NCBI GenBank assembly: GCA_002422685.1
Contig: DITC01000061.1
Location: forward strand, 47,777 to 111,776
Reading direction: 5' to 3'
Length of the DNA: 64,000 bases
From: Thauera sp. UBA6194
Lineage (GTDB): Bacteria > Pseudomonadota > Gammaproteobacteria > Burkholderiales > Rhodocyclaceae
Of this stretch, positions 16,313-25,870 are shown piece by piece. A program made the translations under genes and the position numbers. The notes under the pieces are model-generated. The model worked only from the letters and a program-made list of their open reading frames with translations, had not been told where the DNA came from and searched no databases. Numbering within the stretch: position 1 is the first letter of the stretch; the number at the start of each line of letters is the position of its first letter.

Positions 16313-16347
16313 AAGGGCCTGCAGCGATGCAGGCCCTTTTCGTTTTT
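16313..16347 (+). terminator. Rho-independent terminator after tRNA-Met
   Basis: Stem AAGGGCCTGCA (16313-16323), loop GCGA, stem TGCAGGCCCTT (16328-16338), then TTCGTTTTT. Confidence 0.9.
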
Positions 16348-16442
16348 GATCGGCAAGCTGGAACACGTAAAGAGCCGGGCACTCACCCTGCCCTTGCAGT
16401 GCCAGATCGTATCAGTGTCCTGGCCGAACCGCGCCACCCATG

Positions 16443-17807
16443 TCACTGCGCTCCACTGTCTGAGGCACGCGCGCTCAAGGCCTCCAGGTGTCGCTCCAGA
16501 CGATCCACCACATGAAACACGAAGGCATTCCCCTGCTTGGTTTTCTCCAGCACCCCTAGGTCAGCAAGATCGAGAAGGTCAGCTCTAGCGGTCTGATAAA
16601 CCACGTTGTGAACCGCCTGATGCCTTGCTACGCGATAGGTCTCCCCTGGGTGCCGAAGTGCGTGCGTCAGGAGACCGACCTGGCGGTGATTCAGCCTGCC
16701 CCTGAGCCAGCCAACTCCGAGCAAACGTGTGGCCTCGCGCCGCTCCACTGTCTTGCGCGCAAGGTAGTCGTGCAGCCCGGTGATTCCGCGCCGAATGACA
16801 TCCAGTTGATGAAGCACGAAGTAGGTCGTGTCGCTGCGATCGGTCTCGGTGTACAGGTAGGCCTGCACATACTGGCGCGGCGCCTGGCGCAAAAACTGCG
16901 AGATCGAAAGAAATTCCATCAGCCAGTAGCCGCTGCGTGCCATCGACCAATAGAACAATGCGCGCGCCGTGCGGCCGTTGCCGTCGGCAAACGGGTGGTC
17001 GTACCCGATCATGAAGTGCAGCAGGATGGCCCGCACCACGGGATGGACGAAGGGCTGCGCCTCGGGGCCTTGATTGGCAAATGCGCAGAGCCGCGCCAAC
17101 CGTTCCGGCAGCGTCTTGTAGCTGGGGGGGTCGTGCAGGACTGTTCCGTCGCGGTTATCGACCACCTTCACATCATCGCTCGTGCGCAGACGACCGGCAT
17201 CAGCCGGATCTTCAAGGGTGTCGAGCGTGATCATCCGGTGCAGCTCGAGGATGCGTTCCGGCGTGATCGGCTCGTCCCGCAAACTGCGGATGTGGTCCAT
17301 TGCCCGGTAGTTGTTGAAGATCATCATTTCGCTTCGGTCGCGGGGCTTGCGGCCCTCCAGCAGCATGGCTTCGGCAACCTTGCGTGTGGTCGATGCACCT
17401 TCGAGCTGACTGGAGGTGATGGACTCTTCGATCAGAGAATGAAGCAGATAGCGCTCGCGGCTTTCATGGACCGGCGTCCCCTCAGGGCTGCGAATCTGCC
17501 CGGCCGCATCGCGGTCGATGTGATGAAGCTGCACCAGCACCGGCTCGGGCATTGCAAGCATGAACGGCGCCCCCGCCGTGTCCAGCAGGGGCAGCGCGTG
17601 CATGCTACCGCTACGAGCGAGCCATACACTTGCCCACCACATCTCGGGCGACAACCCGTCGGGTGGCGTCCGGCGACGCAGCTCATCCCAGTGAAGATAG
17701 CGGCCCGTTGGCAGCGGCGTCGAGTTGGCGAGAACCATCGACAGATCCCTGGTATCGATGTGGCGAACGAGCTCCTGCACGCTCGGCGGCGACATGGGAA
17801 GCTTCAC
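16443..17807 (-). CDS. Fic family protein (class II, self-inhibited adenylyltransferase type)
   Basis: Fic/AMPylation enzyme of the Fic_N-Fic-wHTH type. The ~454-aa product has an N-terminal domain with the inhibitory helix motif SSQLEG (132-137), which fits (S/T)xxxE(G/N). The Fic core has the catalytic motif HPFADGNGR (271-279). A C-terminal winged-helix region (about 370-440) follows. The likely start is GTG at 17807 with AGGA nine bases upstream; ATG at 17795 is an alternative. Two inverted repeats with ACTAAT/ATTAGT arms lie immediately upstream, suggesting autoregulation through the wHTH. No separate antitoxin gene is adjacent. Confidence 0.88.
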   Translation of the reverse strand: MKLPMSPPSVQELVRHIDTRDLSMVLANSTPLPTGRYLHWDELRRRTPPDGLSPEMWWASVWLARSGSMHALPLLDTAGAPFMLAMPEPVLVQLHHIDRDAAGQIRSPEGTPVHESRERYLLHSLIEESITSSQLEGASTTRKVAEAMLLEGRKPRDRSEMMIFNNYRAMDHIRSLRDEPITPERILELHRMITLDTLEDPADAGRLRTSDDVKVVDNRDGTVLHDPPSYKTLPERLARLCAFANQGPEAQPFVHPVVRAILLHFMIGYDHPFADGNGRTARALFYWSMARSGYWLMEFLSISQFLRQAPRQYVQAYLYTETDRSDTTYFVLHQLDVIRRGITGLHDYLARKTVERREATRLLGVGWLRGRLNHRQVGLLTHALRHPGETYRVARHQAVHNVVYQTARADLLDLADLGVLEKTKQGNAFVFHVVDRLERHLEALSARASDSGAQ

Positions 17808-17809
17808 TT

Positions 17810-17891
17810 TACTAATTCCTATGAAGATTAGTATCAATCAGTGTAGCGACACACCCTACTAATTTGTACTAAAACTTCACGAAATTAGTAG
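17810..17891. promoter_or_regulatory. Paired inverted-repeat operators upstream of fic
   Basis: Two related palindromes: TACTAAT (17810-17816) / ATTAGTA (17827-17833), and a perfect 10-bp repeat CTACTAATTT (17856-17865) / AAATTAGTAG (17882-17891). An extra half-site-like ACTAAA lies in the second spacer (17869-17874). The first palindrome touches the Shine-Dalgarno of fic. The region is AT-rich against a GC-rich background. Likely binding sites for the Fic protein's own winged helix or another regulator. Confidence 0.6.
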
Positions 17892-18014
17892 TAGCCAGCA
17901 GACCTCGCCGCGAACGCGCAATCAGCAGCGACTGCTACCCTGCAGTGCGAACCCCCGCCGCGTGCGTGCATGCGAAAATCCGCCCCCTCCCCTCACTTTC
18001 CCCGAGCCCGCCAC

Positions 18015-19031
18015 ATGCGCACCGTCGAGCACACCGTCACTCACCTGATCGTCCACACCCTGTCCAAGGACACCGGCACGCCGGCGCGCCTGGCCTTGCG
18101 CGACACGGCCTGCGCGCTCGACGCCGCCGCGCTGCGTCTGGTCGAGCGCCTGTCGGCGCAGTACGAGAGCCGCTCGGCGAAGGGTTTCGGGCGATTCGAG
18201 GACGACGAAGAGGGCTTTCCGCTGGCGCGCTGGCTGCGCGAGCATCTGGTCGACGAGACGCTCGACTTCGTCACCCTGTCGCGGCAGCTTGCCGAGCGCG
18301 TGCAGGCGATCGTCGATGAGGAGGAGCTCGAAGAAGGCGGCCGGCTTGTCGTGGCGCGCGTGCGCGAGGGCGACACCGACACCCTGTGGGCGGCGCTGCT
18401 CGGCGAGACCGAGGGGGTGAGCGTCAACGGCACGCTCGATCTGCTCGACTGCACCCACCTCGACTTCACCGCCCTGCAGGCGGCGGGCCGCATCGACCTG
18501 TCGGGCTGGCGGCGTGGCGATGCGCACTATCTCGGCTTTCTGCGCGGGCGCGGCAAGGCCGGGGCGTGGTTCAAGCGCGTGCTCGGCTGCAGCGACGTCA
18601 TGGTGGCGCTGCAGGAAACCAAGAAGCTGGTCGCCACGCTCGACCGCTTCGTCGACAACGCGCAGCTGGCCCCCGCCGCGCGCGACCAGGTGCTCGAGCG
18701 CGCCCACGACTACCTCGACGCCCTCGGCGAAGCCGGCGCGCCGGTGGTGTTCGAGGAGCTCGCGCGCGAGGTCTTCCCCGAGCAGCCCGCCCGGCTCGAC
18801 GCCCTGCTGCGCGCCGAGGAGACGAAGATCGCGCCCGGCTTCGTCCCCAACCGGCGCGCCATCCGCCCGCTGGTGCGTTTCAGCGCGAGCGCCGAAAACT
18901 GGAAGCTGGAATTCGAGCGCAACGGCCTGCATTCCGGCGCCGTACATTACGACCGCGCCACCGACACCCTGGTGCTGTCGGGCGTGCCCGAGTACCTCAA
19001 GCGAATGCTCGACGCAGAAGGCGGGGACTGA
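18015..19031 (+). CDS. Nucleoid-associated protein (NdpA/YejK family)
   Basis: 37-kDa nucleoid-associated protein family; binds DNA and remains attached to the nucleoid. 338 aa beginning RTVEHTVTHLIVHTLSKD. An acidic segment (GRFEDDEEGFPL) is followed by the conserved region with LVVARVREGDTDTLW and FLRGRGKAGAWFKRVLGCSD. The start at 18015 is preferred to an upstream ATG because it matches the family N-terminus. It converges with hsdR (stops 2 bp apart). Confidence 0.85.
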   Translation: MRTVEHTVTHLIVHTLSKDTGTPARLALRDTACALDAAALRLVERLSAQYESRSAKGFGRFEDDEEGFPLARWLREHLVDETLDFVTLSRQLAERVQAIVDEEELEEGGRLVVARVREGDTDTLWAALLGETEGVSVNGTLDLLDCTHLDFTALQAAGRIDLSGWRRGDAHYLGFLRGRGKAGAWFKRVLGCSDVMVALQETKKLVATLDRFVDNAQLAPAARDQVLERAHDYLDALGEAGAPVVFEELAREVFPEQPARLDALLRAEETKIAPGFVPNRRAIRPLVRFSASAENWKLEFERNGLHSGAVHYDRATDTLVLSGVPEYLKRMLDAEGGD

Positions 19032-19033
19032 GC

Positions 19034-22000
19034 TCAGGCGCCGCGTCGCCCGGCCTCGCGCAGCAGCTCGTAGAGTCGCCCCGGGCCGAGCAGGATGGAC
19101 TTGATCTCGGCGCGGATGCGCTCCGACTCCAGTGCCTGCCGGCTCATCGACGTGAAGGCCGACAGCGCGTCCATCACCGCGTCCAGGATGCGCGCATCGA
19201 GGTCGGGCGAGTTGCCGAACTGCTCCTTGGTGTTGTTCACCGCCTGCTCGATCAGCGTCTCGCATTCGAGTAGCTTGCCCTTGATCGCCTTGTCCACGTA
19301 GAGCAGCTTGTCGCCCTCGGTGAGCTCGCCGACGAAGAGCTGGTTCACCCGCGCGATGATCTCGCCGAGCGCCGCCTTCTGCTTGTCGCGCACCTCGCCG
19401 CCGCCGGGGCCGCTGGGCTTGAGCTTGTACTCGCCTTGCGCCGAATCCAGCGCCAGGCGGCGGGTGCCGAGGTTCTTCAGCGTGTAGTGGGTGAGCGCGA
19501 GCGAGGACAGATCGACCGTCTCGCTCTCGCGGCCGAAGTCGAGCACCTTGTGCAGCAGGCGGAAGAAGATCGCGCGCTTCTCGATGTCGGTGTTGCCGTA
19601 GTTGAAAATCTGCGACAGGAAGCCGTACAGGCGCACGAAGGTGGCGATGTCGCGCTTGAAGAGGACGAGCGCGTCGAGCTCGAGCTTGGCGGCGTGGGCG
19701 TCGGCGCTGCCTTCGTCCGCGTCGCGCAGCCGGCGTCGGGCGGCGGCGTGGCGCTTGATCAGGCGGTCGGCCACCGGCACCAGGGCGGGATCGAGTTCGG
19801 ATTGCTTGCGACCGTGCAGCGCGACATTGACCACGCGATCGACCTCGAAGCTGTCGTAAAAGCCCAGCTCGTCGAGCTTGGCGCGCAGGGTGTAGATCTG
19901 CTCGGGGTCGCTGACGCCGGCCAGTTCCGCCGTGGTGTGATAGACGCGGAAGGCAGCGAGGACCTCGTCGGGGTCATTGACGAAGTCGACCACGTAGGTG
20001 GTGTCCTTGCCCGGATGCGCGCGGTTCAGGCGCGACAGCGTCTGCACCGCCTGAATGCCGGCGAGGCGCTTGTCGACGTACATGCCGCACAGCAGCGGCT
20101 CGTCGAAACCGGTCTGGAACTTGTTGGCCACCAGCAGGATGGCGTAGTCGCCGCCCTTGAAGGCCTCGCGGATGCCGCGGCCGCGCAGGCGCGGGTTCAT
20201 CAGCGCGCTGGTCTCGGCGAGCGGCTCGGGGGCGGACTCCGGGTCTTCCACCTCGCCCGAGAACGCCACCAGGGTCTCGATGCCGTAGCCGTGCTCGGCG
20301 ATGTACTTGCGCATCGCCAGTTGCCAGCGCACCGCCTCCTTGCGGCTGGCGGTCACCACCATGGCCTTGGCCTGGCCGCCGAGCAGCGGTGCCACGTGCT
20401 GGCGGAAGTGCTCGACCACGATGTGCACGCGCTGGGCGATGTTGTACTCGTGCAGCCGCACCCAGCCCATGATGCCCTTCATCGCGGTGTCGCGATCGAC
20501 CTCGGAGAGGGTCGTACCCCCTTGAGCCGCCCCACCTTCGTGCGCCAGGTTGAAGGCCACCTTGTAGCTGGTGTAGTTCTGCAGCACGTCGAGGATGAAG
20601 CCCTCCTCGATCGCCTGTCGCATCGAATACACGTGGAAGGGCGCGGGCAAGTTGTCGTCGGCAGGCGGGCGCGACGGATCCGGTCGCGTGCCGAAGAGCT
20701 GCAGCGTCTTGTCCTTGGGCGTGGCGGTGAAGGCGACGAAGGTGATGCCCAACCGAGTGTTGTCAAATGAGCCCGCTGCCTTGGCCTGCATCTGTGCGGC
20801 GAGGATGTCCTCGGTGCTGATCTCGCCGCCGTCCTCCAGCTCGGCGAGTTCCGCCGGCGACAGCACCTCCTTCAACTTGGCGGCGGTCTCGTTGGTCTGC
20901 GAGGAGTGCGCCTCGTCGGCGATCACCGCGAAGCGCTTGCCCTCGGTCGCAGCCAGCTCGCGCACCTTGTCGAGCGCCCGCGGGAAGGTCTGCAGCGTGC
21001 ACACCACGATCTTCTTGCCGGCGGCGAGCGCCTCGGCGAGTTCCTGGCTCTTGCTCGCGCCCTCGCCCTTCACCACCGCGACCACGCCCTGGGTGCGCTC
21101 GAAGCCCATGATGGCTTCCTGCAACTGGTCGTCGAGCACGGTGCGGTCCGACACCACCACCACCGTGTCGAAGACCTTGCGGTTGTCCGCGTCGTGCAGG
21201 TCGGCGAGAAAGTGCGCGGTCCACGCGATCGAGTTCGTCTTGCCCGAGCCGGCCGAGTGCTGGATCAGATACTTGTCGCCGGGCCCGTCGCGGCGCACGG
21301 CGGCAACGATGGCGCGGGTGGCGTCGAGCTGGTGGTAGCGCGGGAAGATGGTGTTGACGAGCTGCCGGGCGCCGTTCTTGCGCGGCACGATGTAGCGGCC
21401 GAGGATCTCCAGCCACGAGTCGCGCGCCCATACCTGCTTCCACAGGTAGTCGGTCGCGTAGCCCTGCGGGTTCGGCGGGTTGCCGGCGGCGCCGGCGTCG
21501 CCCTTGTCGAAGGGCAGGAACACGGTGCCGAAGCCGTCGAGCTTCGTCGTCATCCGCACCGCCGAGTTGCTCAGCGCGAAATGCACCAGCGCACCCTGCG
21601 GAAAGGCCAGCAGAGGCTCGACCGCGTTGCTGCCCGCCACGCGCGGCGGGCGGTCCTTCCTGTACTGGAGAACGGCGTCGTCCACCGCCTGGGTGTAGTC
21701 GGTCTTGATCTCGCAGGTCGCCACCGGGATGCCATTGAGGAACAGCCCGAGGTCGATGCAGTTCTCGTGGTGCAGCGAATAGCGCAGCTGGCGCACCACG
21801 CGCAGGCGGTTGGCGGCGTACTTCGCCTGCAGCTCGGCATTCATCGCCAGCGCGGGCTTGAACTGCGCCATCGCGATCGGCCGCCGCAGCCCGAGCATCT
21901 CGAAGCCGTGGCGCAGCACGTGCAGCGTGCCGTGGTCGGCGAGCGTGCGGCGCAGACGCTCGCACACCACCTTGCGCGCGTTGGTGCCGTGGGTCTGCTC

Positions 22001-22177
22001 GATGGTCGCCCAGGCCTCGGGCTGCGTGTCCTGGATCCAGCCCACCACGTCGTCGGGGAACAGCGCCAGCGCGCGGTCGTAGCGCGCCGCGTCGCCCTCG
22101 TCGTGCAGCCAGTCGGCGGCAGCGAGGTCGTGGCATATCTCGTCTTCCAGGGCTTTTTCGGTGTGGAGGGCGGTCAT
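19034..22177 (-). CDS. hsdR: Type I restriction enzyme, R subunit
   Basis: Motor-nuclease subunit of the type I complex; cleaves unmodified DNA after ATP-driven translocation. The 1047-aa protein has an N-terminal PD-(D/E)xK nuclease with D142 and E156-I-K158. The SF2 helicase has Walker A SAGSGKT (308-314), DEAH (421-424) and motif III FTATPKD. A C-terminal helical assembly domain follows. The start at 22177 (MTALHTEKALE) matches the family; the longer frame upstream is unlikely. A TACAAT hexamer (22219-22214) upstream could be a -10. hsdM and hsdS are 8-14 kb to the right, so this gene must be transcribed independently. Confidence 0.94.
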   Translation of the reverse strand: MTALHTEKALEDEICHDLAAADWLHDEGDAARYDRALALFPDDVVGWIQDTQPEAWATIEQTHGTNARKVVCERLRRTLADHGTLHVLRHGFEMLGLRRPIAMAQFKPALAMNAELQAKYAANRLRVVRQLRYSLHHENCIDLGLFLNGIPVATCEIKTDYTQAVDDAVLQYRKDRPPRVAGSNAVEPLLAFPQGALVHFALSNSAVRMTTKLDGFGTVFLPFDKGDAGAAGNPPNPQGYATDYLWKQVWARDSWLEILGRYIVPRKNGARQLVNTIFPRYHQLDATRAIVAAVRRDGPGDKYLIQHSAGSGKTNSIAWTAHFLADLHDADNRKVFDTVVVVSDRTVLDDQLQEAIMGFERTQGVVAVVKGEGASKSQELAEALAAGKKIVVCTLQTFPRALDKVRELAATEGKRFAVIADEAHSSQTNETAAKLKEVLSPAELAELEDGGEISTEDILAAQMQAKAAGSFDNTRLGITFVAFTATPKDKTLQLFGTRPDPSRPPADDNLPAPFHVYSMRQAIEEGFILDVLQNYTSYKVAFNLAHEGGAAQGGTTLSEVDRDTAMKGIMGWVRLHEYNIAQRVHIVVEHFRQHVAPLLGGQAKAMVVTASRKEAVRWQLAMRKYIAEHGYGIETLVAFSGEVEDPESAPEPLAETSALMNPRLRGRGIREAFKGGDYAILLVANKFQTGFDEPLLCGMYVDKRLAGIQAVQTLSRLNRAHPGKDTTYVVDFVNDPDEVLAAFRVYHTTAELAGVSDPEQIYTLRAKLDELGFYDSFEVDRVVNVALHGRKQSELDPALVPVADRLIKRHAAARRRLRDADEGSADAHAAKLELDALVLFKRDIATFVRLYGFLSQIFNYGNTDIEKRAIFFRLLHKVLDFGRESETVDLSSLALTHYTLKNLGTRRLALDSAQGEYKLKPSGPGGGEVRDKQKAALGEIIARVNQLFVGELTEGDKLLYVDKAIKGKLLECETLIEQAVNNTKEQFGNSPDLDARILDAVMDALSAFTSMSRQALESERIRAEIKSILLGPGRLYELLREAGRRGA

Positions 22178-22335
22178 CGGGGATCGGGGCGGCGCGTAGT
22201 CGAATTGAACGTCATTGTAGCGTCCAGACTTGCACCGCCCACCGGCCGCCCTTCCCGGCAGCGCCGCGCCAGCGCAAAGGCGAACGCAGACGCGGGCTGG
22301 CCGTGCCGTCACGCACGACCAGCGGCTTCATGCTC

Positions 22336-22662
22336 TCAGCCGCAGTTGCCGCCCGAGCAGCAATCGCCCACGCGAATCGGGCGCAGCGTCGGCTGCTCAA
22401 GCCCCGCCCAGCGCGCGAGCTCGCTGCGGCTGGGGTGGCGACCTTCGAGCGCCATCTGGCCGTCGACCAGAACCAGCGGCAGCCCGGCCTGCCCCGCGCG
22501 CGCGACAAAGTCCTTGGCCACTGCGTTCTGCTCGAACGCAAGGGGCTGCTCGGCAAAGTTGAAGTGCTCGATCTGCGCCCCCTGTTTTTTCGCCCACTCG
22601 AGGTCGGCCGCAAATTCGGCACTGCCGCCCGGCGCGGGGTCGAACACCTGGATGCTTGTCAT
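22336..22662 (-). CDS. ArsD-like protein lacking the As(III)-binding cysteines
   Basis: The 108-aa protein has the ArsD fold signature: VFDPA at the N-terminus, AADLEWAKKQG, the conserved LPLVLVDGQM, and HPSRSELARWAGL. In true ArsD metallochaperones Cys12-Cys13-Cys18 follow VFDPA; here the segment reads VFDPAPGGSAEF and has no cysteine. Cysteines occur instead only at the end (C101, C102, C107 in GDCCSGGNCG). RBS GGAG precedes the ATG. No arsA, arsB, arsC or arsR is nearby. It may have another ligand or a redox role. Confidence 0.75.
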   Translation of the reverse strand: MTSIQVFDPAPGGSAEFAADLEWAKKQGAQIEHFNFAEQPLAFEQNAVAKDFVARAGQAGLPLVLVDGQMALEGRHPSRSELARWAGLEQPTLRPIRVGDCCSGGNCG

Positions 22663-22852
22663 GTTTGATCTCCGTTACCCGCCACGCTGGCGGAATCTGT
22701 TGAAGGGTCCATCGGGTCAGGCGCCGGCGGCGCCCGCATGGTCGAGCCTCGTGCTCGGATACGCGGGCGGTAGTATATCGGCCCGGGGGTTTTTCACTTG
22801 CTCAAACCCGAAAAACGCCACCGCCGCGCACCGGCGCGACAACGACCACGCC

Positions 22853-23890
22853 CTACACCAGGCGCGCCAGCGCCAGGGTAAGTTCGCCTGCGCCGATCTC
22901 CCTGCAGCCCGACACATTCTGCCCGGCCCACAGGGGCGAGAAATCGTCGCGCCCCAGGCTCTCGGCCTTTGCGCGCAAGGGCGCCACCACCGGCGCGGCG
23001 AGCGGAAACTGCGGCGCCAGTGCGTTCATCGGACCGAGTTCGCGCAGCAGGCGATTGACGATGCCGCGCGCGGGCCGCCCGGTGAAGAGATTGGTCAGCG
23101 CCGTGACGCGGGCCGACTCGCTCTTGAGCGCGGCGCGGTGGAGCGCGCTCGTCGTCGCTTCGGGACACAGCATGTAGGCCGTCCCGACCTGCACGCCGGC
23201 CGCCCCGAGATCGAGCGCCGCGCGCACACCTTGTGCATCCGCAATGCCGCCGGCGGCGATCACCGGCACCCGCACCGCCCGAACGACCTGCGGCACCAGC
23301 GCAAAGGTGCCGACCTGGGTGGCGATATCCTCGCTCAGGAACATGCCGCGGTGCCCGCCCGCCTCGACCCCCTGCGCGATGACCGCATCGACGCCTTGCG
23401 CCTCCAGCCAGCGCGCCTCGTCCACGGTGGTCGCCGAGGCGAGGATCCTAGCCCCGGTCGCGCGCACGCGCTCGAGCAGCGCCGGCGCAGGCAGCCCGAA
23501 ATGAAAGCTGACCACCGCCGGCCGCGCTTCGCAGACCACAGCGGCCATCTCCTCATCGAACGGCAGCCGCGCCGCCCCGGCAGGCTGCGCCACCGGGTCG
23601 AGCCCGATCTCGGCGTAATAGTCCGCAAACAGCGCGCGCCACGCCCTCGCCTTGTCCTCGTCGGGCACGGGTGGCGTGTGGCTGAAAAAATTGAGATTGA
23701 AGGGGCGGGAGGTCCCCGCGCGCAGCAGCTCGACCTGCTTGCGCAGCGCAGCGGCGTCGAGCATCGCACACGGCAGCGATCCCAGCCCGCCCGCGTTCGA
23801 GACCGCGATCGCGAGCGCGCTGTCCTGCACCCCGGCCAAAGGCGCCTGGATGATGGGCAGCTCGATACCGAGAAGCGTTTGTAGCGACAT
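22853..23890 (-). CDS. Nitronate monooxygenase-family flavoprotein
   Basis: FMN-dependent TIM-barrel enzyme related to 2-nitropropane dioxygenase. The 345-aa product begins SLQTLLGIELPIIQAPLAGVQ, contains the FMN/phosphate region IAQGVEAGGHRG and AAGGIADAQGVRAAL, and ends LTLALARLV. The start at 23890 has GTGGA upstream and is preferred to the ATG three codons earlier. The real substrate could be nitronates or a related compound. A repeat fragment and a small membrane protein gene lie upstream. Confidence 0.88.
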   Translation of the reverse strand: MSLQTLLGIELPIIQAPLAGVQDSALAIAVSNAGGLGSLPCAMLDAAALRKQVELLRAGTSRPFNLNFFSHTPPVPDEDKARAWRALFADYYAEIGLDPVAQPAGAARLPFDEEMAAVVCEARPAVVSFHFGLPAPALLERVRATGARILASATTVDEARWLEAQGVDAVIAQGVEAGGHRGMFLSEDIATQVGTFALVPQVVRAVRVPVIAAGGIADAQGVRAALDLGAAGVQVGTAYMLCPEATTSALHRAALKSESARVTALTNLFTGRPARGIVNRLLRELGPMNALAPQFPLAAPVVAPLRAKAESLGRDDFSPLWAGQNVSGCREIGAGELTLALARLV

Positions 23891-23988
23891 GGTTTCCACC
23901 TTCTATGTTGAGGGCTGCCCGGACGTCGTGATCGCGCACTCCCGGCCGCGACCACCCAGGGTGGGATACATGGAAAACCTGGGGACCG

Positions 23989-24009
23989 TCAAATGCAAGA
24001 CCTGACCCC
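23989..24009. repeat. Dispersed motif containing AAGACCTGACCCC
   Basis: Contains GCAAGACCTGACCCC. Reverse complement GGGGTCAGGTCTTGC resembles the two GGAGTCAGGTnTTT copies at 25871-25920. This motif recurs in many proteobacterial genomes next to REP-associated transposases; here it stands alone. Confidence 0.5.
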
Positions 24010-24091
24010 AAAAAGGCATGCGACACTACCCGCCGGCAAGCCGATCAATGCATGACATTCGAAACATCGAGATCAACGAACGAGACTCCAC

Positions 24092-24412
24092 ATGAAATAC
24101 ATGGCAGCAGTATTGATGAGCTTCTGCATCCTCCTCTCGACTGCCCCCGCCGTCGCCGCAACGCCCGCAGACGACAAGCCGGCCGCCAGCGCGCAGGCGC
24201 CCGACACGCAGCAAGCCAAGGAAAGCCCGACCGCCGAAGCGCCACAAGCGGCCCTCGACAATCGAGCCTCGATGCTGTCCATCCTTCTGGTGGCCGGCGT
24301 GATGATCGTGGTCGTGAAGCTCGTGATCGCCTTCGCAAAAAAGAAAATGGAAGAAGAGATGCAAGCCGCCAAAGCCAAAGCCGATGCGGACTCGGATTTA
24401 GAGCAAGGCTAG
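24092..24412 (+). CDS. Small single-pass membrane protein
   Basis: 106 aa. A signal-like segment (1-23, ending AVAA) is followed by a low-complexity Ala/Pro/Asp/Gln linker (24-58). A second hydrophobic helix (about 62-82, SILLVAGVMIVVVKLVIAF) precedes a charged Lys/Glu coiled-coil tail (KKKMEEEMQAAKAKADAD). I do not recognise it. The topology suggests a periplasmic linker and a cytoplasmic coiled coil. The gene is isolated; the 250 bp after it contain nothing else I can support. Confidence 0.55.
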   Translation: MKYMAAVLMSFCILLSTAPAVAATPADDKPAASAQAPDTQQAKESPTAEAPQAALDNRASMLSILLVAGVMIVVVKLVIAFAKKKMEEEMQAAKAKADADSDLEQG

Positions 24413-24663
24413 CGCGCGGCCGGCTGGGCCCTGCAGACTACCGAAGCGCCTGTCCGCATGGCGCCACCGATGGATTGATGCACAAAACGGATCTACAAGC
24501 CCACGCCATGGCCGAGCTACGCTCCGCCAGACGATGAGGCCAGCGGCCAGTATCGCTACGCCCATTAGCCCGACGAGAGCAAGGTCGGCCTCAGTGCATC
24601 ATGACGATGCAGCCGGCGTATGCGCATCCATGACAGCCTGATATCGCGAGAACCCCCTCGCGT

Positions 24664-25836
24664 TCATCTACTTGACACGCGGCGCCACAGCAGTCCGACG
24701 AGCGCGAGCAGCGCGAAGCCAGCGCCTGCGATGAAGGTGAACCGTGCTCCGAACTGGTCCCACAACAGGCCGGCAAGCGCACTGGCGATCAGCATGGCAA
24801 TACCGGCGACCAAGTTGAAGAAGCCGTAGGCCGTGCCGCGCAGGTCGGCGGGGGCGGTGTCGGCGATCATCGTCGCCAGCAGGCCCTGCGTCATCGCCAT
24901 GTGCAGGCCCCAGAAGGTGATGCCGGCCCAGACCCAGGTCCAGTGGTTGCCGGCGGCCAGCAGCACGTCGGCGAGGATCAACAACGCCAGCCCCCAGGCC
25001 AGCAGGGTTTCGTACCGAACCCGGTCGGCGAGCTTTCCGCACGGATAGGCTGCTGCTGCATAGACCACATTCATGCCGACGAGCACCAACGGAGTCCAGG
25101 CGATGGGCAGCCCGCCCTCGTTCGCCCGCAGCACGAGAAAGGCTTCGGAAAAACGCGCCAGCGTGCACGCGGCGCCGATGGCAACCACCCACCAGTAAGC
25201 GGCGGGAAGGCGCGCCAGATTCGCGCGTTCGATCGGGTTGCTGCGCTTTGCGTCCGATCTGCGTTCCGGCTCCTGCACGCCAAATAGCAACAAGGCGACG
25301 GCGAGGAAGGCCGGAATCACGGCCACCCAGAACACCGCCCGAAAATCGTCGGCCCACAACAGCATCAGCCCCAGCGCCAGTAACGGACCGACAAAAGCAC
25401 CGACGGTGTCGAGCGATTGGCGCAGACCGAACGCGGCGCCGCGAATCTCGGCCGGTGCGAGATCAGCCACCAATGCATCCCGCGGGGCGCCGCGAATGCC
25501 CTTGCCAACGCGGTCGATGAAGCGGGCGGCGATGATCAGGCCGGCGCCGCCCGCTAGCGCAAACAGCGGCTTTGACGCAGCCCCCAGGCCGTAGCCGAGC
25601 AGCGCCAGCGGTTTCCGCTTGCCCCACAGGTCCGACAGCGCGCCCGAGAACACCTTGACGATCAGGGCCGTGGCCTCGGCCACGCCCTCGATGAGTCCGA
25701 TACTGAACGCGCTCATGCCCAGGGCGGTCGCCATGAACACCGGCAGCAGACTGTGGATCAGCTCGGAAGAAACATCCATCAACAGGCTGACGAAGCCGAG
25801 CGCCCAGATGCTTTTCGGGATGGCGGGCCTGTTCAT
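24664..25836 (-). CDS. Major facilitator superfamily transporter
   Basis: Twelve-helix secondary transporter, 390 aa. MFS features include the motif-A-like loop GALSDLWGKRKPL between helices 2 and 3 and a second equivalent GKLADRVRYETLL near 270. The RIDRVGKGIRGAPRDALVAD segment is typical of a subfamily often annotated as MFS permease near metal or drug genes. Substrate unknown. It is the last ordinary gene before the integron region and may have arrived with the hsdR-side segment. Confidence 0.85.
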   Translation of the reverse strand: MNRPAIPKSIWALGFVSLLMDVSSELIHSLLPVFMATALGMSAFSIGLIEGVAEATALIVKVFSGALSDLWGKRKPLALLGYGLGAASKPLFALAGGAGLIIAARFIDRVGKGIRGAPRDALVADLAPAEIRGAAFGLRQSLDTVGAFVGPLLALGLMLLWADDFRAVFWVAVIPAFLAVALLLFGVQEPERRSDAKRSNPIERANLARLPAAYWWVVAIGAACTLARFSEAFLVLRANEGGLPIAWTPLVLVGMNVVYAAAAYPCGKLADRVRYETLLAWGLALLILADVLLAAGNHWTWVWAGITFWGLHMAMTQGLLATMIADTAPADLRGTAYGFFNLVAGIAMLIASALAGLLWDQFGARFTFIAGAGFALLALVGLLWRRVSSR

Positions 25837-25870
25837 TTCAGGGTATCCGGATCAAGCGCGCGAGCGCTGC

